From: a virus
Reading direction: 5' to 3' (one strand)
IMG/VR virus record: IMGVR_UViG_3300046743_000040
Location: 1 to 59,076 of that record
Length of the DNA stretch: 59,076 nt
A model generated the notes under the pieces. That model searched no databases and was not told the origin of the DNA. It was given only the letters and a program-made list of their open reading frames with translations. Numbering within the stretch: position 1 is the first letter of the stretch; every line of letters starts with the position of its first letter. Shown in pieces: positions 45,350-52,630 of the stretch. The position numbers were made by a program, and so were the translations under genes.

Positions 45350-45993
45350 CTAAAGTTCCCATCCCTATAGCTATCGCCCTTGCTAGCGGCATCAATAACA
45401 GACAACTGTTGTAGCGCAGATTCATATCGTTCTCTATATGACTGCATAACATCAGGGTCGCCCTTCATAAACGTGTACGCCTCTACCAGAGAGCCATAAA
45501 GAAGTACAGTGTCAGCGTTCTCACCAAGCCAAGACGTGCTTGTAGTGACAATAGACTTAGGCTCAAAATAATAATGTAACTCTACGGTATATGTAGCATT
45601 AGGCGTTGGACCTATGATAAAGTGTCCGTCTGTAGCCGCTGTTATAGCGTCACCATCAAACTGACCATAATATTTAGGTACACCTTCTGTAGCAGCTACA
45701 GGGTACGCTTCCCGCATAAAGTTAACGTCTTTTTCTAACAAGTACGTATATGCCGCTGTAGTAGGGTCAATAATTGCCAGAGAGAATACCGCTAAGAAGT
45801 CGGCAGGGCGTTCTAGGTATTGATTTCCTTGAAAAAGAGTACCCGTACTGTTGGACCTAACTTCAGGTATAGTAACAGTACGAAATATACGTTGCTCCGC
45901 TTGCTGCACAAACGTAGGGATCAAAGAAACAAACGTTGCCTCTGTGTTCTCTGTATAGTCTTTTATGGCTTGCGTAAGCTCAGTATAATTCAT
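45346..45993 (-). CDS. Head-tail adaptor-type protein, 215 aa
   Basis: The helical start YTELTQAIKDYTENTEATFVSLIPTFVQQAEQRIFR followed by VRSNSTGTLFQGNQYLERPADFL and a helical C-terminus is typical of podovirus adaptor proteins that join portal and tail (tail tubular A or P22 gp4-like). A second protein with similar layout is encoded at 48090. It is coupled to both neighbours by one- to four-base overlaps. Confidence 0.7.
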   Translation of the reverse strand: MNYTELTQAIKDYTENTEATFVSLIPTFVQQAEQRIFRTVTIPEVRSNSTGTLFQGNQYLERPADFLAVFSLAIIDPTTAAYTYLLEKDVNFMREAYPVAATEGVPKYYGQFDGDAITAATDGHFIIGPTPNATYTVELHYYFEPKSIVTTSTSWLGENADTVLLYGSLVEAYTFMKGDPDVMQSYRERYESALQQLSVIDAASKGDSYRDGNFR

Positions 45994-46229
45994 CAGACGA
46001 TCCTATATTTGCCCCCACGAGCCTTGCCCATACCTCTGCACATACCGCCGTTGCCCATCTTATCTATTTTACCGCCCCTGCTTCTTTTGCTTGCAGCCAG
46101 CTTAGACAAGTTTTTCTTGCCTTTTCTAATAAGGAATTGGTCAAAACTCATTTGATCTGACGCAGGGCTGTCAAAAAACTCTGTCCGTAAGTCTTGAAGT
46201 TCTATATCCAATTCTTTCATCTTGCCCAT
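45993..46229 (-). CDS. Small basic protein, 78 aa
   Basis: Acidic first third (ELDIELQDLRTEFFDSP), then Lys/Arg/Gly-rich tail (KGKKNLSKLAASKRSRGGKID, CRGMGKARGGKYR). Not recognised. It resembles the other basic Gly/Lys/Met proteins in the 46.9-49.7 kb cluster and may be a DNA-condensing or head-lining component. Two in-frame ATG codons three codons apart compete as starts. Confidence 0.6.
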   Translation of the reverse strand: MGKMKELDIELQDLRTEFFDSPASDQMSFDQFLIRKGKKNLSKLAASKRSRGGKIDKMGNGGMCRGMGKARGGKYRIV

Positions 46230-46233
46230 AAAT

Positions 46234-46908
46234 CTAATCCTCGCTATACAAGTTGTCGAATATTTGCGTTACATCTAGCGTGTAGTCTAAATCAGATTTA
46301 GAATAATGTATATGCTGTGACGGCTTAAAGTCTGGTGCGCCTTCACCTGTCTCAAACCACGCAGGGTGTGTTACCCGTACCCTATTGTTAGGTAACGCCA
46401 CTATATTGCCTGTCCACTTACCCGCATCTAGTAGCTGTAGCACATGCGCTTGTTTGTGTTGCGCTGGATCATCTGCTACATCTGTATCGGTATAATCTAC
46501 AGTAAACAGGTACTTAGCAGGAAAGAACCCTCCTGCAATCTTAGCCATCCACGGACAAGGTGACGCCCTGTCAAGCGTATATACCGCATGTGTATGCGAA
46601 GGGCAGTCCCAAGGCTGGGCTTCGTGAACTGCCATACCCTCGGGCCACTCTTCAAATGGTTCATCAGCTACCAAGGCAGTTATGGGCATCCTAGCCCACA
46701 TAGCCCCACCATGCACATTCTCATCGTCTGTATCGTCCGCCTCACACCCCGTAAAGATAATCTGAAAACTCAGGCATCTGTTGGGCATCGTAGTAACAGC
46801 AATAACCATAGCATGTAGAAATTCGCCGTGGTAACGCTCATGGTTGACCGTATACTCACGACGAACCCAACACTTAAAGTGCGGTATATTGCTTTGTAGG
46901 TAGGGCAT
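46234..46908 (-). CDS. Hypothetical protein, 224 aa
   Basis: Not recognised by function. It is Trp/His/Asp-rich (PHFKCWVRREYTVNHERYHGEFLHAMVIAV, CPSHTHAVYTLD, PCPWMAKIAGGFFPAKYLFTVDYTDTD) and probably globular beta. I recall similar proteins among virion genes of marine podoviruses. It starts one base after the stop of the basic 127-aa protein and lies amid structural genes, so a virion or assembly role is likely but unproven. Confidence 0.65.
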   Translation of the reverse strand: MPYLQSNIPHFKCWVRREYTVNHERYHGEFLHAMVIAVTTMPNRCLSFQIIFTGCEADDTDDENVHGGAMWARMPITALVADEPFEEWPEGMAVHEAQPWDCPSHTHAVYTLDRASPCPWMAKIAGGFFPAKYLFTVDYTDTDVADDPAQHKQAHVLQLLDAGKWTGNIVALPNNRVRVTHPAWFETGEGAPDFKPSQHIHYSKSDLDYTLDVTQIFDNLYSED

Positions 46909-46909
46909 A

Positions 46910-47293
46910 TTATCCCATTGGTCCTCTTGCCATTCTGCCGCTTCGTTGCGCGCCAGTACCGCGTACTAGAGTTCCGCCTTTACCCATCTTTTTTGTTAGC
47001 TTACCGCCTTTGGCGTAGCCCTTCTTCATCATCTTGCCGCCGCCCATCTTCTTAGTAACAGCACCACCGGCTTTCTTCTTGGCTACAGCACCGCCTTTAG
47101 CCATGCCTTTTTTCTTCATCATGCCGCCACCCATCTTCTTAGCTACAGCGCCACCTTTAGCCATTTTTCCTCTGCCGTCAGCAGCAAAAGCAGGAACCAT
47201 TTTTCCAGCTTTGTTTTTAACCATTTCTAGTTTACCAGCAGCCTTCATCTTCCGTACACCGCCCTTAGCGGCACCTTTTTTCTTCATAGCCAT
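46910..47293 (-). CDS. Lys/Gly/Met-rich low-complexity protein, 127 aa
   Basis: ATG 47293 follows AGGAGACTTGGAC; an in-frame TTG two codons earlier is less likely. Nearly the entire protein consists of AKGGAVAKKMGGG- and MMKKKG-like repeats, strongly positive and without acidic residues. Such histone-tail-like proteins probably bind the packaged DNA or another acidic virion surface. It is flanked by structural genes. The + strand complement forms a long open frame, which is only the mirror of this bias. Confidence 0.65.
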   Translation of the reverse strand: MAMKKKGAAKGGVRKMKAAGKLEMVKNKAGKMVPAFAADGRGKMAKGGAVAKKMGGGMMKKKGMAKGGAVAKKKAGGAVTKKMGGGKMMKKGYAKGGKLTKKMGKGGTLVRGTGAQRSGRMARGPMG

Positions 47294-47304
47294 GTCCAAG
47301 TCTC

Positions 47305-48093
47305 CTATGGTGTGTTAGCCGTACCGCCCATACCGCTGTGGTTTACGCAGTAATAGTATAAGGTTGGTGCGCTGTTAGCTACAGTTATCTGAACATATGC
47401 ACCAGCTTGTCCAGCCGTTCCTGATGTGGTTACGCCTGTAGTGTACTCAGAACCACCACCATGCGTACCGTTAGCCGTAGTGCTAAAGCGCAATGGGTGA
47501 CTACTATTACTAGAGGCGGACTGATCGAACCGGAAGGTAGAACCTTCTGCAATACTAATTGTCGGACTAACAACGCCATCTATGTAGAACTTATTGCCTG
47601 TGCCGTATGGGTTAGTACCGCTGGCTACTGTTACCGCAAATATGTTTGTAGTTACAGTAGCGGCACCTGAAGCGCCTGTGCCTGCTATGCCTGTGACTGA
47701 AACATCAATATCGTCTCCCGCAAGTACACTAACAGTACCTACAGAACCAGACGCTGCTACGCCCGTGACAGTATCGCTTTCTGGTACAGGAATGTCTAAA
47801 GTAACACTACCTACTTGTCCTGTCAGGTGTACGAGGGGGTGCCCTACGGGGTTCCAACCAAATAAACCGCGTCCGGGAGAAGCATCGGGCCTTGGATCAA
47901 GCAATGATTGTGGGTCAACTACTCGGATGCGTCCTAAAAAGTTTTGTGGTTGATCTGGATCAACTACATCTTTGCCAACGCGAAACCCTGTACGATGCCC
48001 GTCTTGGAACTCATATACAAGGTCTTCTAATGGGTATCTAAACCCTGTCCGGTCACATATACCGTATGCGTGTTTACCAGACGCGTAGCTCAT
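47305..48093 (-). CDS. Virion protein with TGV repeats and C-terminal cupredoxin-like domain, 262 aa
   Basis: Three parts. The N-terminal 60 residues (YGICDRTGFRYPLEDLVYE, TGFRVGKDVVDPDQPQNF) are a virion motif I know from marine podoviruses. The middle has two TGV modules like those at 43544. The last ~95 residues are cupredoxin-like: HPLRF with H199, then YYYCVNHSGM with C249, H252 and M255, the Cys-x2-His-x2-Met spacing of type 1 copper sites such as in amicyanin. Copper binding is inferred from these residues only. It is coupled to the upstream adaptor gene. Confidence 0.75.
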   Translation of the reverse strand: MSYASGKHAYGICDRTGFRYPLEDLVYEFQDGHRTGFRVGKDVVDPDQPQNFLGRIRVVDPQSLLDPRPDASPGRGLFGWNPVGHPLVHLTGQVGSVTLDIPVPESDTVTGVAASGSVGTVSVLAGDDIDVSVTGIAGTGASGAATVTTNIFAVTVASGTNPYGTGNKFYIDGVVSPTISIAEGSTFRFDQSASSNSSHPLRFSTTANGTHGGGSEYTTGVTTSGTAGQAGAYVQITVANSAPTLYYYCVNHSGMGGTANTP

Positions 48094-48776
48094 CTCATAC
48101 CACCATGAAAGGTTTGGAACGGTACAAATATAGAAGACGCACGTTCTTGATCCTCGTATGCCGCTAGCTTGAATTGATACTCATACTCTTCTCTAAGAGG
48201 CACCGCCCTAGCCGCAGCTTCAGGTTTTTTCATAGCTACGTGAAACGCTAACCCTGATACAAGCGCAGGTACAAACCGTGGGGGTATACTGTTTGTTTCT
48301 CCCCCAACACCTGACGCAAGCCCATCAATACCCTTGAGGCGGAAATACAGTAGTTTGTAAGCCTGTGTAGTGTCCGGTGTAGGCCACAGTGTAAACTTTA
48401 CTTCTGTGGGTAGCCGCTGCACATATATCTGCGTGGGCCGTCCTACAGTGTTCTTGTTAGTCTGCTGTGCATATGTAGACACGCTAACGCGCTGCAAAGC
48501 TGTATCTATTTGATTTGTACCTGTACCAGTACGTAGCTGATGCTCAATAATATCTATAGTATCTACAGGCATACTATAATCTATTTGCCCTGCGGTCAGA
48601 TCGACAGTGCCAGAGTCAATAGTAAACAGGTTAAGACCCCTGTTCTGCCACTCTAGGGTTAAGATATTGAGACTACGACGGATAGTACGTAAGTCATACC
48701 CAGATTGCATCTGCAAACCAGCCCGTTCAAAGGCTTCTTCAAACAACTCAGGTAGGTCAGGTACGACTGTAGCCAT
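48090..48776 (-). CDS. Head-tail adaptor or tail tubular A-like protein, 228 aa
   Basis: The helical start LPELFEEAFERAGLQMQSGYDLRTIRRSLNILTLEWQNRGLNLFTID followed by beta segments and a C-terminal helical region EEYEYQFKLAAYEDQERAS fits the podovirus adaptor family (P22 gp4/T7 gp11-like). It probably forms the ring below the portal. A second member is encoded at 45346. It overlaps neighbours by one and four bases. Confidence 0.75.
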   Translation of the reverse strand: MATVVPDLPELFEEAFERAGLQMQSGYDLRTIRRSLNILTLEWQNRGLNLFTIDSGTVDLTAGQIDYSMPVDTIDIIEHQLRTGTGTNQIDTALQRVSVSTYAQQTNKNTVGRPTQIYVQRLPTEVKFTLWPTPDTTQAYKLLYFRLKGIDGLASGVGGETNSIPPRFVPALVSGLAFHVAMKKPEAAARAVPLREEYEYQFKLAAYEDQERASSIFVPFQTFHGGMR

Positions 48777-49030
48777 TATTTAGTCCTCTTCTTACCACTA
48801 GCAGTAGTAGACCATTTTACACGCTTAGGCCCAGTTTTCTTTGTGGCCTCGGACTTAGTTATCTTAGATGCCACTTTCTTAGGGCGACAGGCAGGGTAGG
48901 GGCGCTTAGACTTGCCTTTAGCGGATTTACGTCCACAGGCTTTACCTGTCTTAACGTCTCTCCAATCTTCGCCAAACCATTTTCCAAGACCACCCTTGGT
49001 ACTAGGTTTTTTTGGTTTTGCTTTTGCCAC
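48776..49030 (-). CDS. Small basic protein, DUF5872-like, 84 aa
   Basis: The segment GLGKWFGEDWRDVKTGKACGRKSAKGKSKRPYPACRPKK follows the pattern of the DUF5872 family: Trp/Asp core and conserved Cys in ACGRKS and PACRP, surrounded by Lys. The start is GTG (49030), 29 bases inside the previous gene. Its function is unknown; the basic charge and Cys suggest DNA- or metal-binding within the virion or during packaging. Confidence 0.7.
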   Translation of the reverse strand: MAKAKPKKPSTKGGLGKWFGEDWRDVKTGKACGRKSAKGKSKRPYPACRPKKVASKITKSEATKKTGPKRVKWSTTASGKKRTK

Positions 49031-49196
49031 TTTTAGCTACCTTATTGTTGCCGCCAGACCAACCGCCACCTTTACCTTTATACCACTTAGAAGCCCAAGC
49101 ATTTGCATAAGCGGAAGGGTAAACCTTAAACTTGCTTTTAGCTGCGGACTTAGCCTTAGACCACAACGCAGCATTGGTAGGTTTTGCTTTAGACAT
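49002..49196 (-). CDS. Small basic protein with Trp/Tyr core, 64 aa
   Basis: Core WSKAKSAAKSKFKVYPSAYAN is followed by AWASKWYKGKGGGW, with Lys-rich ends. I recall the KFxVYPSAYAN segment as conserved in marine phages and in some giant viruses, with unknown function. It overlaps both neighbours in other frames (8 and 29 bases), which indicates strong coupling in this cluster of basic proteins. Confidence 0.7.
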   Translation of the reverse strand: MSKAKPTNAALWSKAKSAAKSKFKVYPSAYANAWASKWYKGKGGGWSGGNNKVAKSGKSKTKKT

Positions 49197-49431
49197 ACCG
49201 CCCCCGTGTCTTACCTCTTATAGCTAGACCATCCATTTTACCGCCACTACGCATTTTAAGGATACCACCCTTAGCGCCTTTAAATACACCCTGTTGCTGT
49301 TGTTGTTTAATTAACTCTTCTTCTCGTTCAATGCGCTCACGTTCAAGACGTTGAGACTCTTCAAACAGACGCTCCTCAGTCTTTTTGTTTTTGCGACGAT
49401 CTTGTGCGGCCTGTGTATCACGTTTTGGCAT
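49189..49431 (-). CDS. Charged coiled-coil protein, 80 aa
   Basis: ATG 49431 follows AGGA six bases upstream; a start at 49446 lacks a site. Residues about 10-45 are a very charged helix (DRRKNKKTEERLFEESQRLE, REEELIKQQQQQ). The last 30 residues (GAKGGILKMRSGGKMDGLAIRGKTRGR) are Gly/Lys-rich, in the style of the other basic proteins nearby, and similar to GGILKMA in the internal virion protein at 31106. Not recognised. Confidence 0.65.
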   Translation of the reverse strand: MPKRDTQAAQDRRKNKKTEERLFEESQRLERERIEREEELIKQQQQQGVFKGAKGGILKMRSGGKMDGLAIRGKTRGRYV

Positions 49432-49439
49432 AATATATC

Positions 49440-49721
49440 CTAACACTTCCAGCGTCTTCTAGCCTGTCTTAGACGGCTATTAGGGTCTTTTGCTGCTTTG
49501 GGAAATTGTTTCATCTGTCCAGCAGAACGAGCGCAGAACGACTTGCGCCGCTTGGCATCTTTACTGCCTTTTTTGACCTTACCCGTGACAGCGGTTTTTA
49601 ACTTAGAACCGGGATTTTTACGTCTATACGCAGCAACACCCGCCTTTGTCATTCCCGCCCCAGACTTAGTAGAGCGGAAATTCTTTTTGTTACGCTTCGG
49701 CATCTCACCCTTTGAAGCCAT
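49440..49721 (-). CDS. Small basic protein, DUF6321-like, 93 aa
   Basis: The segment SGAGMTKAGVAAYRRKNPGSK, then LKTAVTGKVKKGSKDAKRRK and FCARSAGQMKQFPKAAKDPN with a C-terminal RRRWKC, matches the DUF6321 pattern as I know it. The protein is extremely basic. It is a recurrent marker in marine phages and some large viruses; a zinc- or DNA-binding role is possible because Cys and Arg are conserved. It opens the group of four basic genes in transcription order. Confidence 0.75.
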   Translation of the reverse strand: MASKGEMPKRNKKNFRSTKSGAGMTKAGVAAYRRKNPGSKLKTAVTGKVKKGSKDAKRRKSFCARSAGQMKQFPKAAKDPNSRLRQARRRWKC

Positions 49722-49727
49722 AACGAT

Positions 49728-50012
49728 TTACTCTATGAGCAGGGTCATTACATTGTCAGTGCCTGTAAAAGCAGAGACAAAACAACCATTATCAGCAAGT
49801 ATACCGTCATTAGGGATATATACGTCATTCCAGCCCACAGGCAGGGTTAACTGAAGTATAATCTCACCCGTAGCACTACCACTACGTATGGTAAAAGCCG
49901 CAGCCGCAGCAGCGTTAACTAAAACGCCCTGCAACCTGCCCCGTGATGGGCCTACAAGAGCAGCAGTATCGCTTGCCGCAAAATTGTAAGCTCTAACCTC
50001 TTGACCAGCCAT
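49728..50012 (-). CDS. Small structural protein, 94 aa
   Basis: Ala/Val/Gly-rich beta sequence (EVRAYNFAASDTAALVGPSRGRLQGVLVN, TIRSGSATGEIILQLTLPVGWNDVYIPNDG). This composition and size suit a capsid decoration or head-fibre base protein. It lies between the major capsid region and the basic-protein cluster. No firm family recognised. Confidence 0.65.
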   Translation of the reverse strand: MAGQEVRAYNFAASDTAALVGPSRGRLQGVLVNAAAAAAFTIRSGSATGEIILQLTLPVGWNDVYIPNDGILADNGCFVSAFTGTDNVMTLLIE

Positions 50013-50024
50013 TTAGCTACTCCT

Positions 50025-50495
50025 TTAAGGTCGTATTACAGTGTTAAACGCTTGTGCATACATTACTGTAATGCGGACAGAACCTGCGTTAGTAGCAGCA
50101 GAAGATGTTACAGTCAAACGAATGTCTGATGCACCAGTGTTACCCCATTCTAAGGTTCCACCACCGCCAGCACCCAGTGCTTTGACGCCCACCGTAGTTC
50201 CTGACGCAACCGTATTGATAATAGTGTTTGCATTACCGCCAACTTCACCAACGCTAATGTTGGTAGTAGCATTAGCCGCAGCTACAAGATCAATGATACA
50301 GTTAACGATCTTAGAGTTTGCTGGTATTACGATATCCGTTACAACCGCTGCAAGAGCGCCACCTGCAAGACTCTGTACTGTGTCTTGACACATTACAACG
50401 TAACCTACGTTAGCAATGTCAGTGCCTACAGTTGTGCCTGTAGTATTCTTAATATTACCTGCCCGGATTGGACCTGAAAAAGTTGTGTTAGCCAT
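50025..50495 (-). CDS. Structural (probable head decoration) protein, 156 aa
   Basis: ATG 50495 follows AGGAGATTATC; an earlier in-frame start at 50516 would include that site. The sequence is Ala/Thr/Val/Gly-rich: TTFSGPIRAGNIKNTTG and a long beta part ending SVRITVMYAQAFNTV. It sits directly downstream of the major capsid gene across a terminator. Decoration or fibre-base function is inferred from composition and position. Confidence 0.65.
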   Translation of the reverse strand: MANTTFSGPIRAGNIKNTTGTTVGTDIANVGYVVMCQDTVQSLAGGALAAVVTDIVIPANSKIVNCIIDLVAAANATTNISVGEVGGNANTIINTVASGTTVGVKALGAGGGGTLEWGNTGASDIRLTVTSSAATNAGSVRITVMYAQAFNTVIRP

Positions 50496-50520
50496 GATAA
50501 TCTCCTGTCGTGGCAAATGT

Positions 50521-50539
50521 CAGTTACACACTGTAACTG
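50521..50539. repeat. Perfect 8-bp inverted repeat
   Basis: CAGTTACA (50521-50528) and TGTAACTG (50532-50539) with a three-base centre. It lies between the capsid terminator and the next ribosome binding site, where it may act as an operator or an mRNA 5'-end hairpin. Confidence 0.55.
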
Positions 50540-50572
50540 TCAGGGATGAGTTAGTAATACAGCACCTTTGAA

Positions 50573-50602
50573 CAAAAAGAAAGGGGCAACCGAAGTCACC
50601 CC
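50573..50602 (-). terminator. Terminator after the major capsid gene, UUCG loop
   Basis: On the minus strand GGGGTGAC and GTTGCCCC (50602-50583, two G-U pairs) form an 8-bp stem closing TTCG, followed by TTTCTTTTTG. It lies 25 bases after the capsid stop codon. Partial termination here would lower expression of the genes beyond it relative to the capsid protein. Confidence 0.85.
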
Positions 50603-50627
50603 TCTCAAACTGTCGCCAGTGCCTAAA

Positions 50628-51533
50628 TTAGGCTCCGGGAGAACCGTAGATACCCAACGGATCAGAGACACCAAACGAATAACGCTCACGCGCTTTGTAG
50701 CGCACGTTACCTGTATCGAAGTCACCATCCATAGATGTTGTCATCGCGGTACGCTCAAAATGCTTCATGCCATTCGGAATATCAGTAGTGATAAAGAACG
50801 CATCTGCATCAGTCAGATAATGGTTAACCGTATAACCGCCCGGAATAGAACCGTTTGAGTTAAGTGCGTTAATGTCATTATCGGCTGTACCCACACGATT
50901 TACAGTTTCCAGCAAGCGTGTTGCCACAAACATAAGACCTGTAGGGATAATGAGCTTACGTGGGCGCGCAGCGATAAGAAGACCACGTTCATCAACGTAG
51001 GCTGCAATATCAATTACTGCTTGCTCAAGCGAGGTTTCATTCAGGTCAGCAGCTACCGCAGGACGGTTGCCGTTTGTAGCACCCGATACTGTGGGGTGTG
51101 CAGTGTTGAACAGCGTGACGCCATCACCTGAGTTAAAGGTGGCGAAGCCTGTGTTCAGCAAATCCGCTGCCTTAACCTGCTTGGTATAAGCCATAGCGCG
51201 AGCTAGTGCTTTGGTATAGCGGGTGGACAGTGAATCATACAGGTTATCTTCCATCGCTTCTTCAGTGATAGAGAAACCCATAGCCACAGTTTCATGGTTG
51301 TAACGAGCAGTAAATGATTCCTGCGCGTTATCATACGAGATAGCAGCACCTTCGTTTTTGACGGGTGCAGCGCCAAAACCTGAAAGTTTTACTTCCTCTT
51401 CAAAACTACGCTCCGAAGTCTCGGTTTCGTAGATGGCTTCATGTTCGTTTTCGTACTTGTTGTACTCTAAACCAAACAGGGCGTTAAGGCCCGGAAGAAG
51501 CTCTTTTAGCGCCTGTGCGCGAGAAATAGCCAT
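50628..51533 (-). CDS. Major capsid protein, 301 aa (Mu gpT/HK97-like)
   Basis: Forms the head shell. The sequence follows a known major head protein pattern: FGLEYNKYENEHEAIYETETSERSFEEEV near 17-45 (E-loop region), YNHETVAMGFSITEEAMEDN, VKAADLLNTGFATFNSGDGVTLFNTAHPTVSG, and a late YTVNHYLTDADAFFITTDIPNG. This is of the Mu-like gpT group within the HK97 fold. Its neighbours are the scaffold upstream and a strong terminator downstream. Length is normal for the group. Confidence 0.88.
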   Translation of the reverse strand: MAISRAQALKELLPGLNALFGLEYNKYENEHEAIYETETSERSFEEEVKLSGFGAAPVKNEGAAISYDNAQESFTARYNHETVAMGFSITEEAMEDNLYDSLSTRYTKALARAMAYTKQVKAADLLNTGFATFNSGDGVTLFNTAHPTVSGATNGNRPAVAADLNETSLEQAVIDIAAYVDERGLLIAARPRKLIIPTGLMFVATRLLETVNRVGTADNDINALNSNGSIPGGYTVNHYLTDADAFFITTDIPNGMKHFERTAMTTSMDGDFDTGNVRYKARERYSFGVSDPLGIYGSPGA

Positions 51534-51544
51534 TGATTATCTCC

Positions 51545-52138
51545 TTACAGGCCAAGACCAGCGGTGTACGCATGTGACGAAGGATTGAACTTAACAATCA
51601 CATCGGTAAATGCGTCACCCACGGTTGATCCGGGTGCGTTAACGAAATCTACGAGCTTAAAAGCAACCGTAGCGGTGGTAGCAGCGGTAGCCACATCCAG
51701 AGAGATTCTGGAATTGCCGTTGGCTGTATCCGGGGCGGTCTGATTAACAGCAAAGTTGCTGTGCATCAGGGTTTGCGCTACGGCAGCATCAGCTTGAATT
51801 TGGAACAACGCGTTAGGGTCATCACAAATATAAGCCTGAGCATCAGCAGCAACTTGACCTGCAGGCCACTGATTATTCTGGGTAAACCCGCGAACAGTAT
51901 CAGTGTACGAACAGCCAAGGAAGATGCCAACAGTCCCAGCAGGGAACGGATCGCCGTTTGTTCCAACGTCAGTGACCTTTGTGATGGTGCCATTTGCGGC
52001 TACCTGCACAATGTCGCCGTTGGCGATAGCGGTGTTGAACCCAGAAGTAATCGGTAACTGACGAGTTGATCCTGCAAAGGAACGACCCCCAATAGCGTTA
52101 ATCGGGCGCAAACCGTATGGAGTAGATGTAAGAGCCAT
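51545..52138 (-). CDS. Head protein next to the major capsid protein, 197 aa
   Basis: The start TSTPYGLRPINAIGGRSFAGSTRQLPI and NGDIVQVAANGTITKVTD, GTVGIFLGCSYTD are typical of a widespread family of phage structural proteins encoded just before the major capsid gene. The Gly/Thr/Ala-rich beta sequence suits a cement or decoration protein. It is separated from the capsid gene by 11 bases and certainly co-transcribed with it. Confidence 0.75.
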   Translation of the reverse strand: MALTSTPYGLRPINAIGGRSFAGSTRQLPITSGFNTAIANGDIVQVAANGTITKVTDVGTNGDPFPAGTVGIFLGCSYTDTVRGFTQNNQWPAGQVAADAQAYICDDPNALFQIQADAAVAQTLMHSNFAVNQTAPDTANGNSRISLDVATAATTATVAFKLVDFVNAPGSTVGDAFTDVIVKFNPSSHAYTAGLGL

Positions 52139-52186
52139 TTAAGTCTCTCCTCTATTACGATTTTATTTACAGCAAGCGCCAGAAGG

Positions 52187-52630
52187 CTACTTACCAAATG
52201 AGGTACGAGTAGACCGTTCAGAAGGCATTACGGGCATACGGGGGTCGGATTCCCGCATGAAATTCCTATCTACGGCGTCGGACTGATGTTGTGCAGTCTC
52301 CAACTGACCGTACTCTCGGTCTTCTTGCAATTCTTTAGGTATTGCACAAAGCAATAACCCGCCGACTTCAATATTGTCCTTAAAGCGCGAGTCAATATCG
52401 GACATGATCTGCAATTCAGGGTAGTCTACTGCTTTTACAGCTACATACCCATCTCGGAACCTTTGCGAAACGTTGGTCATGTCACCTGTACCCAAGGTAG
52501 CTGTGCGAATCCAGCGAAACGCAAGTCCGTCACGCGGTTCGGGGGTAGGTAACATAGAGGATCGTTTCCACGGTTTTCTGCGTTCACCTGTTTCACGGGT
52601 GTTCAAAGAGCGGGGTTTGCGATCAGCCAT
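52187..52630 (-). CDS. Head-cluster protein of unknown function, 147 aa
   Basis: Very basic start (MADRKPRSLNTRETGERRKPWKRSS) followed by a globular part FRWIRTATLGTGDMTNVSQRFRDGYVAVKAVDYPEL and a hydrophilic tail with ARG/GLU/ASP. I recall this pattern from marine and Roseobacter phages between scaffold and head genes. Not assigned further. It overlaps the scaffold gene by eight bases. Confidence 0.65.
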   Translation of the reverse strand: MADRKPRSLNTRETGERRKPWKRSSMLPTPEPRDGLAFRWIRTATLGTGDMTNVSQRFRDGYVAVKAVDYPELQIMSDIDSRFKDNIEVGGLLLCAIPKELQEDREYGQLETAQHQSDAVDRNFMRESDPRMPVMPSERSTRTSFGK

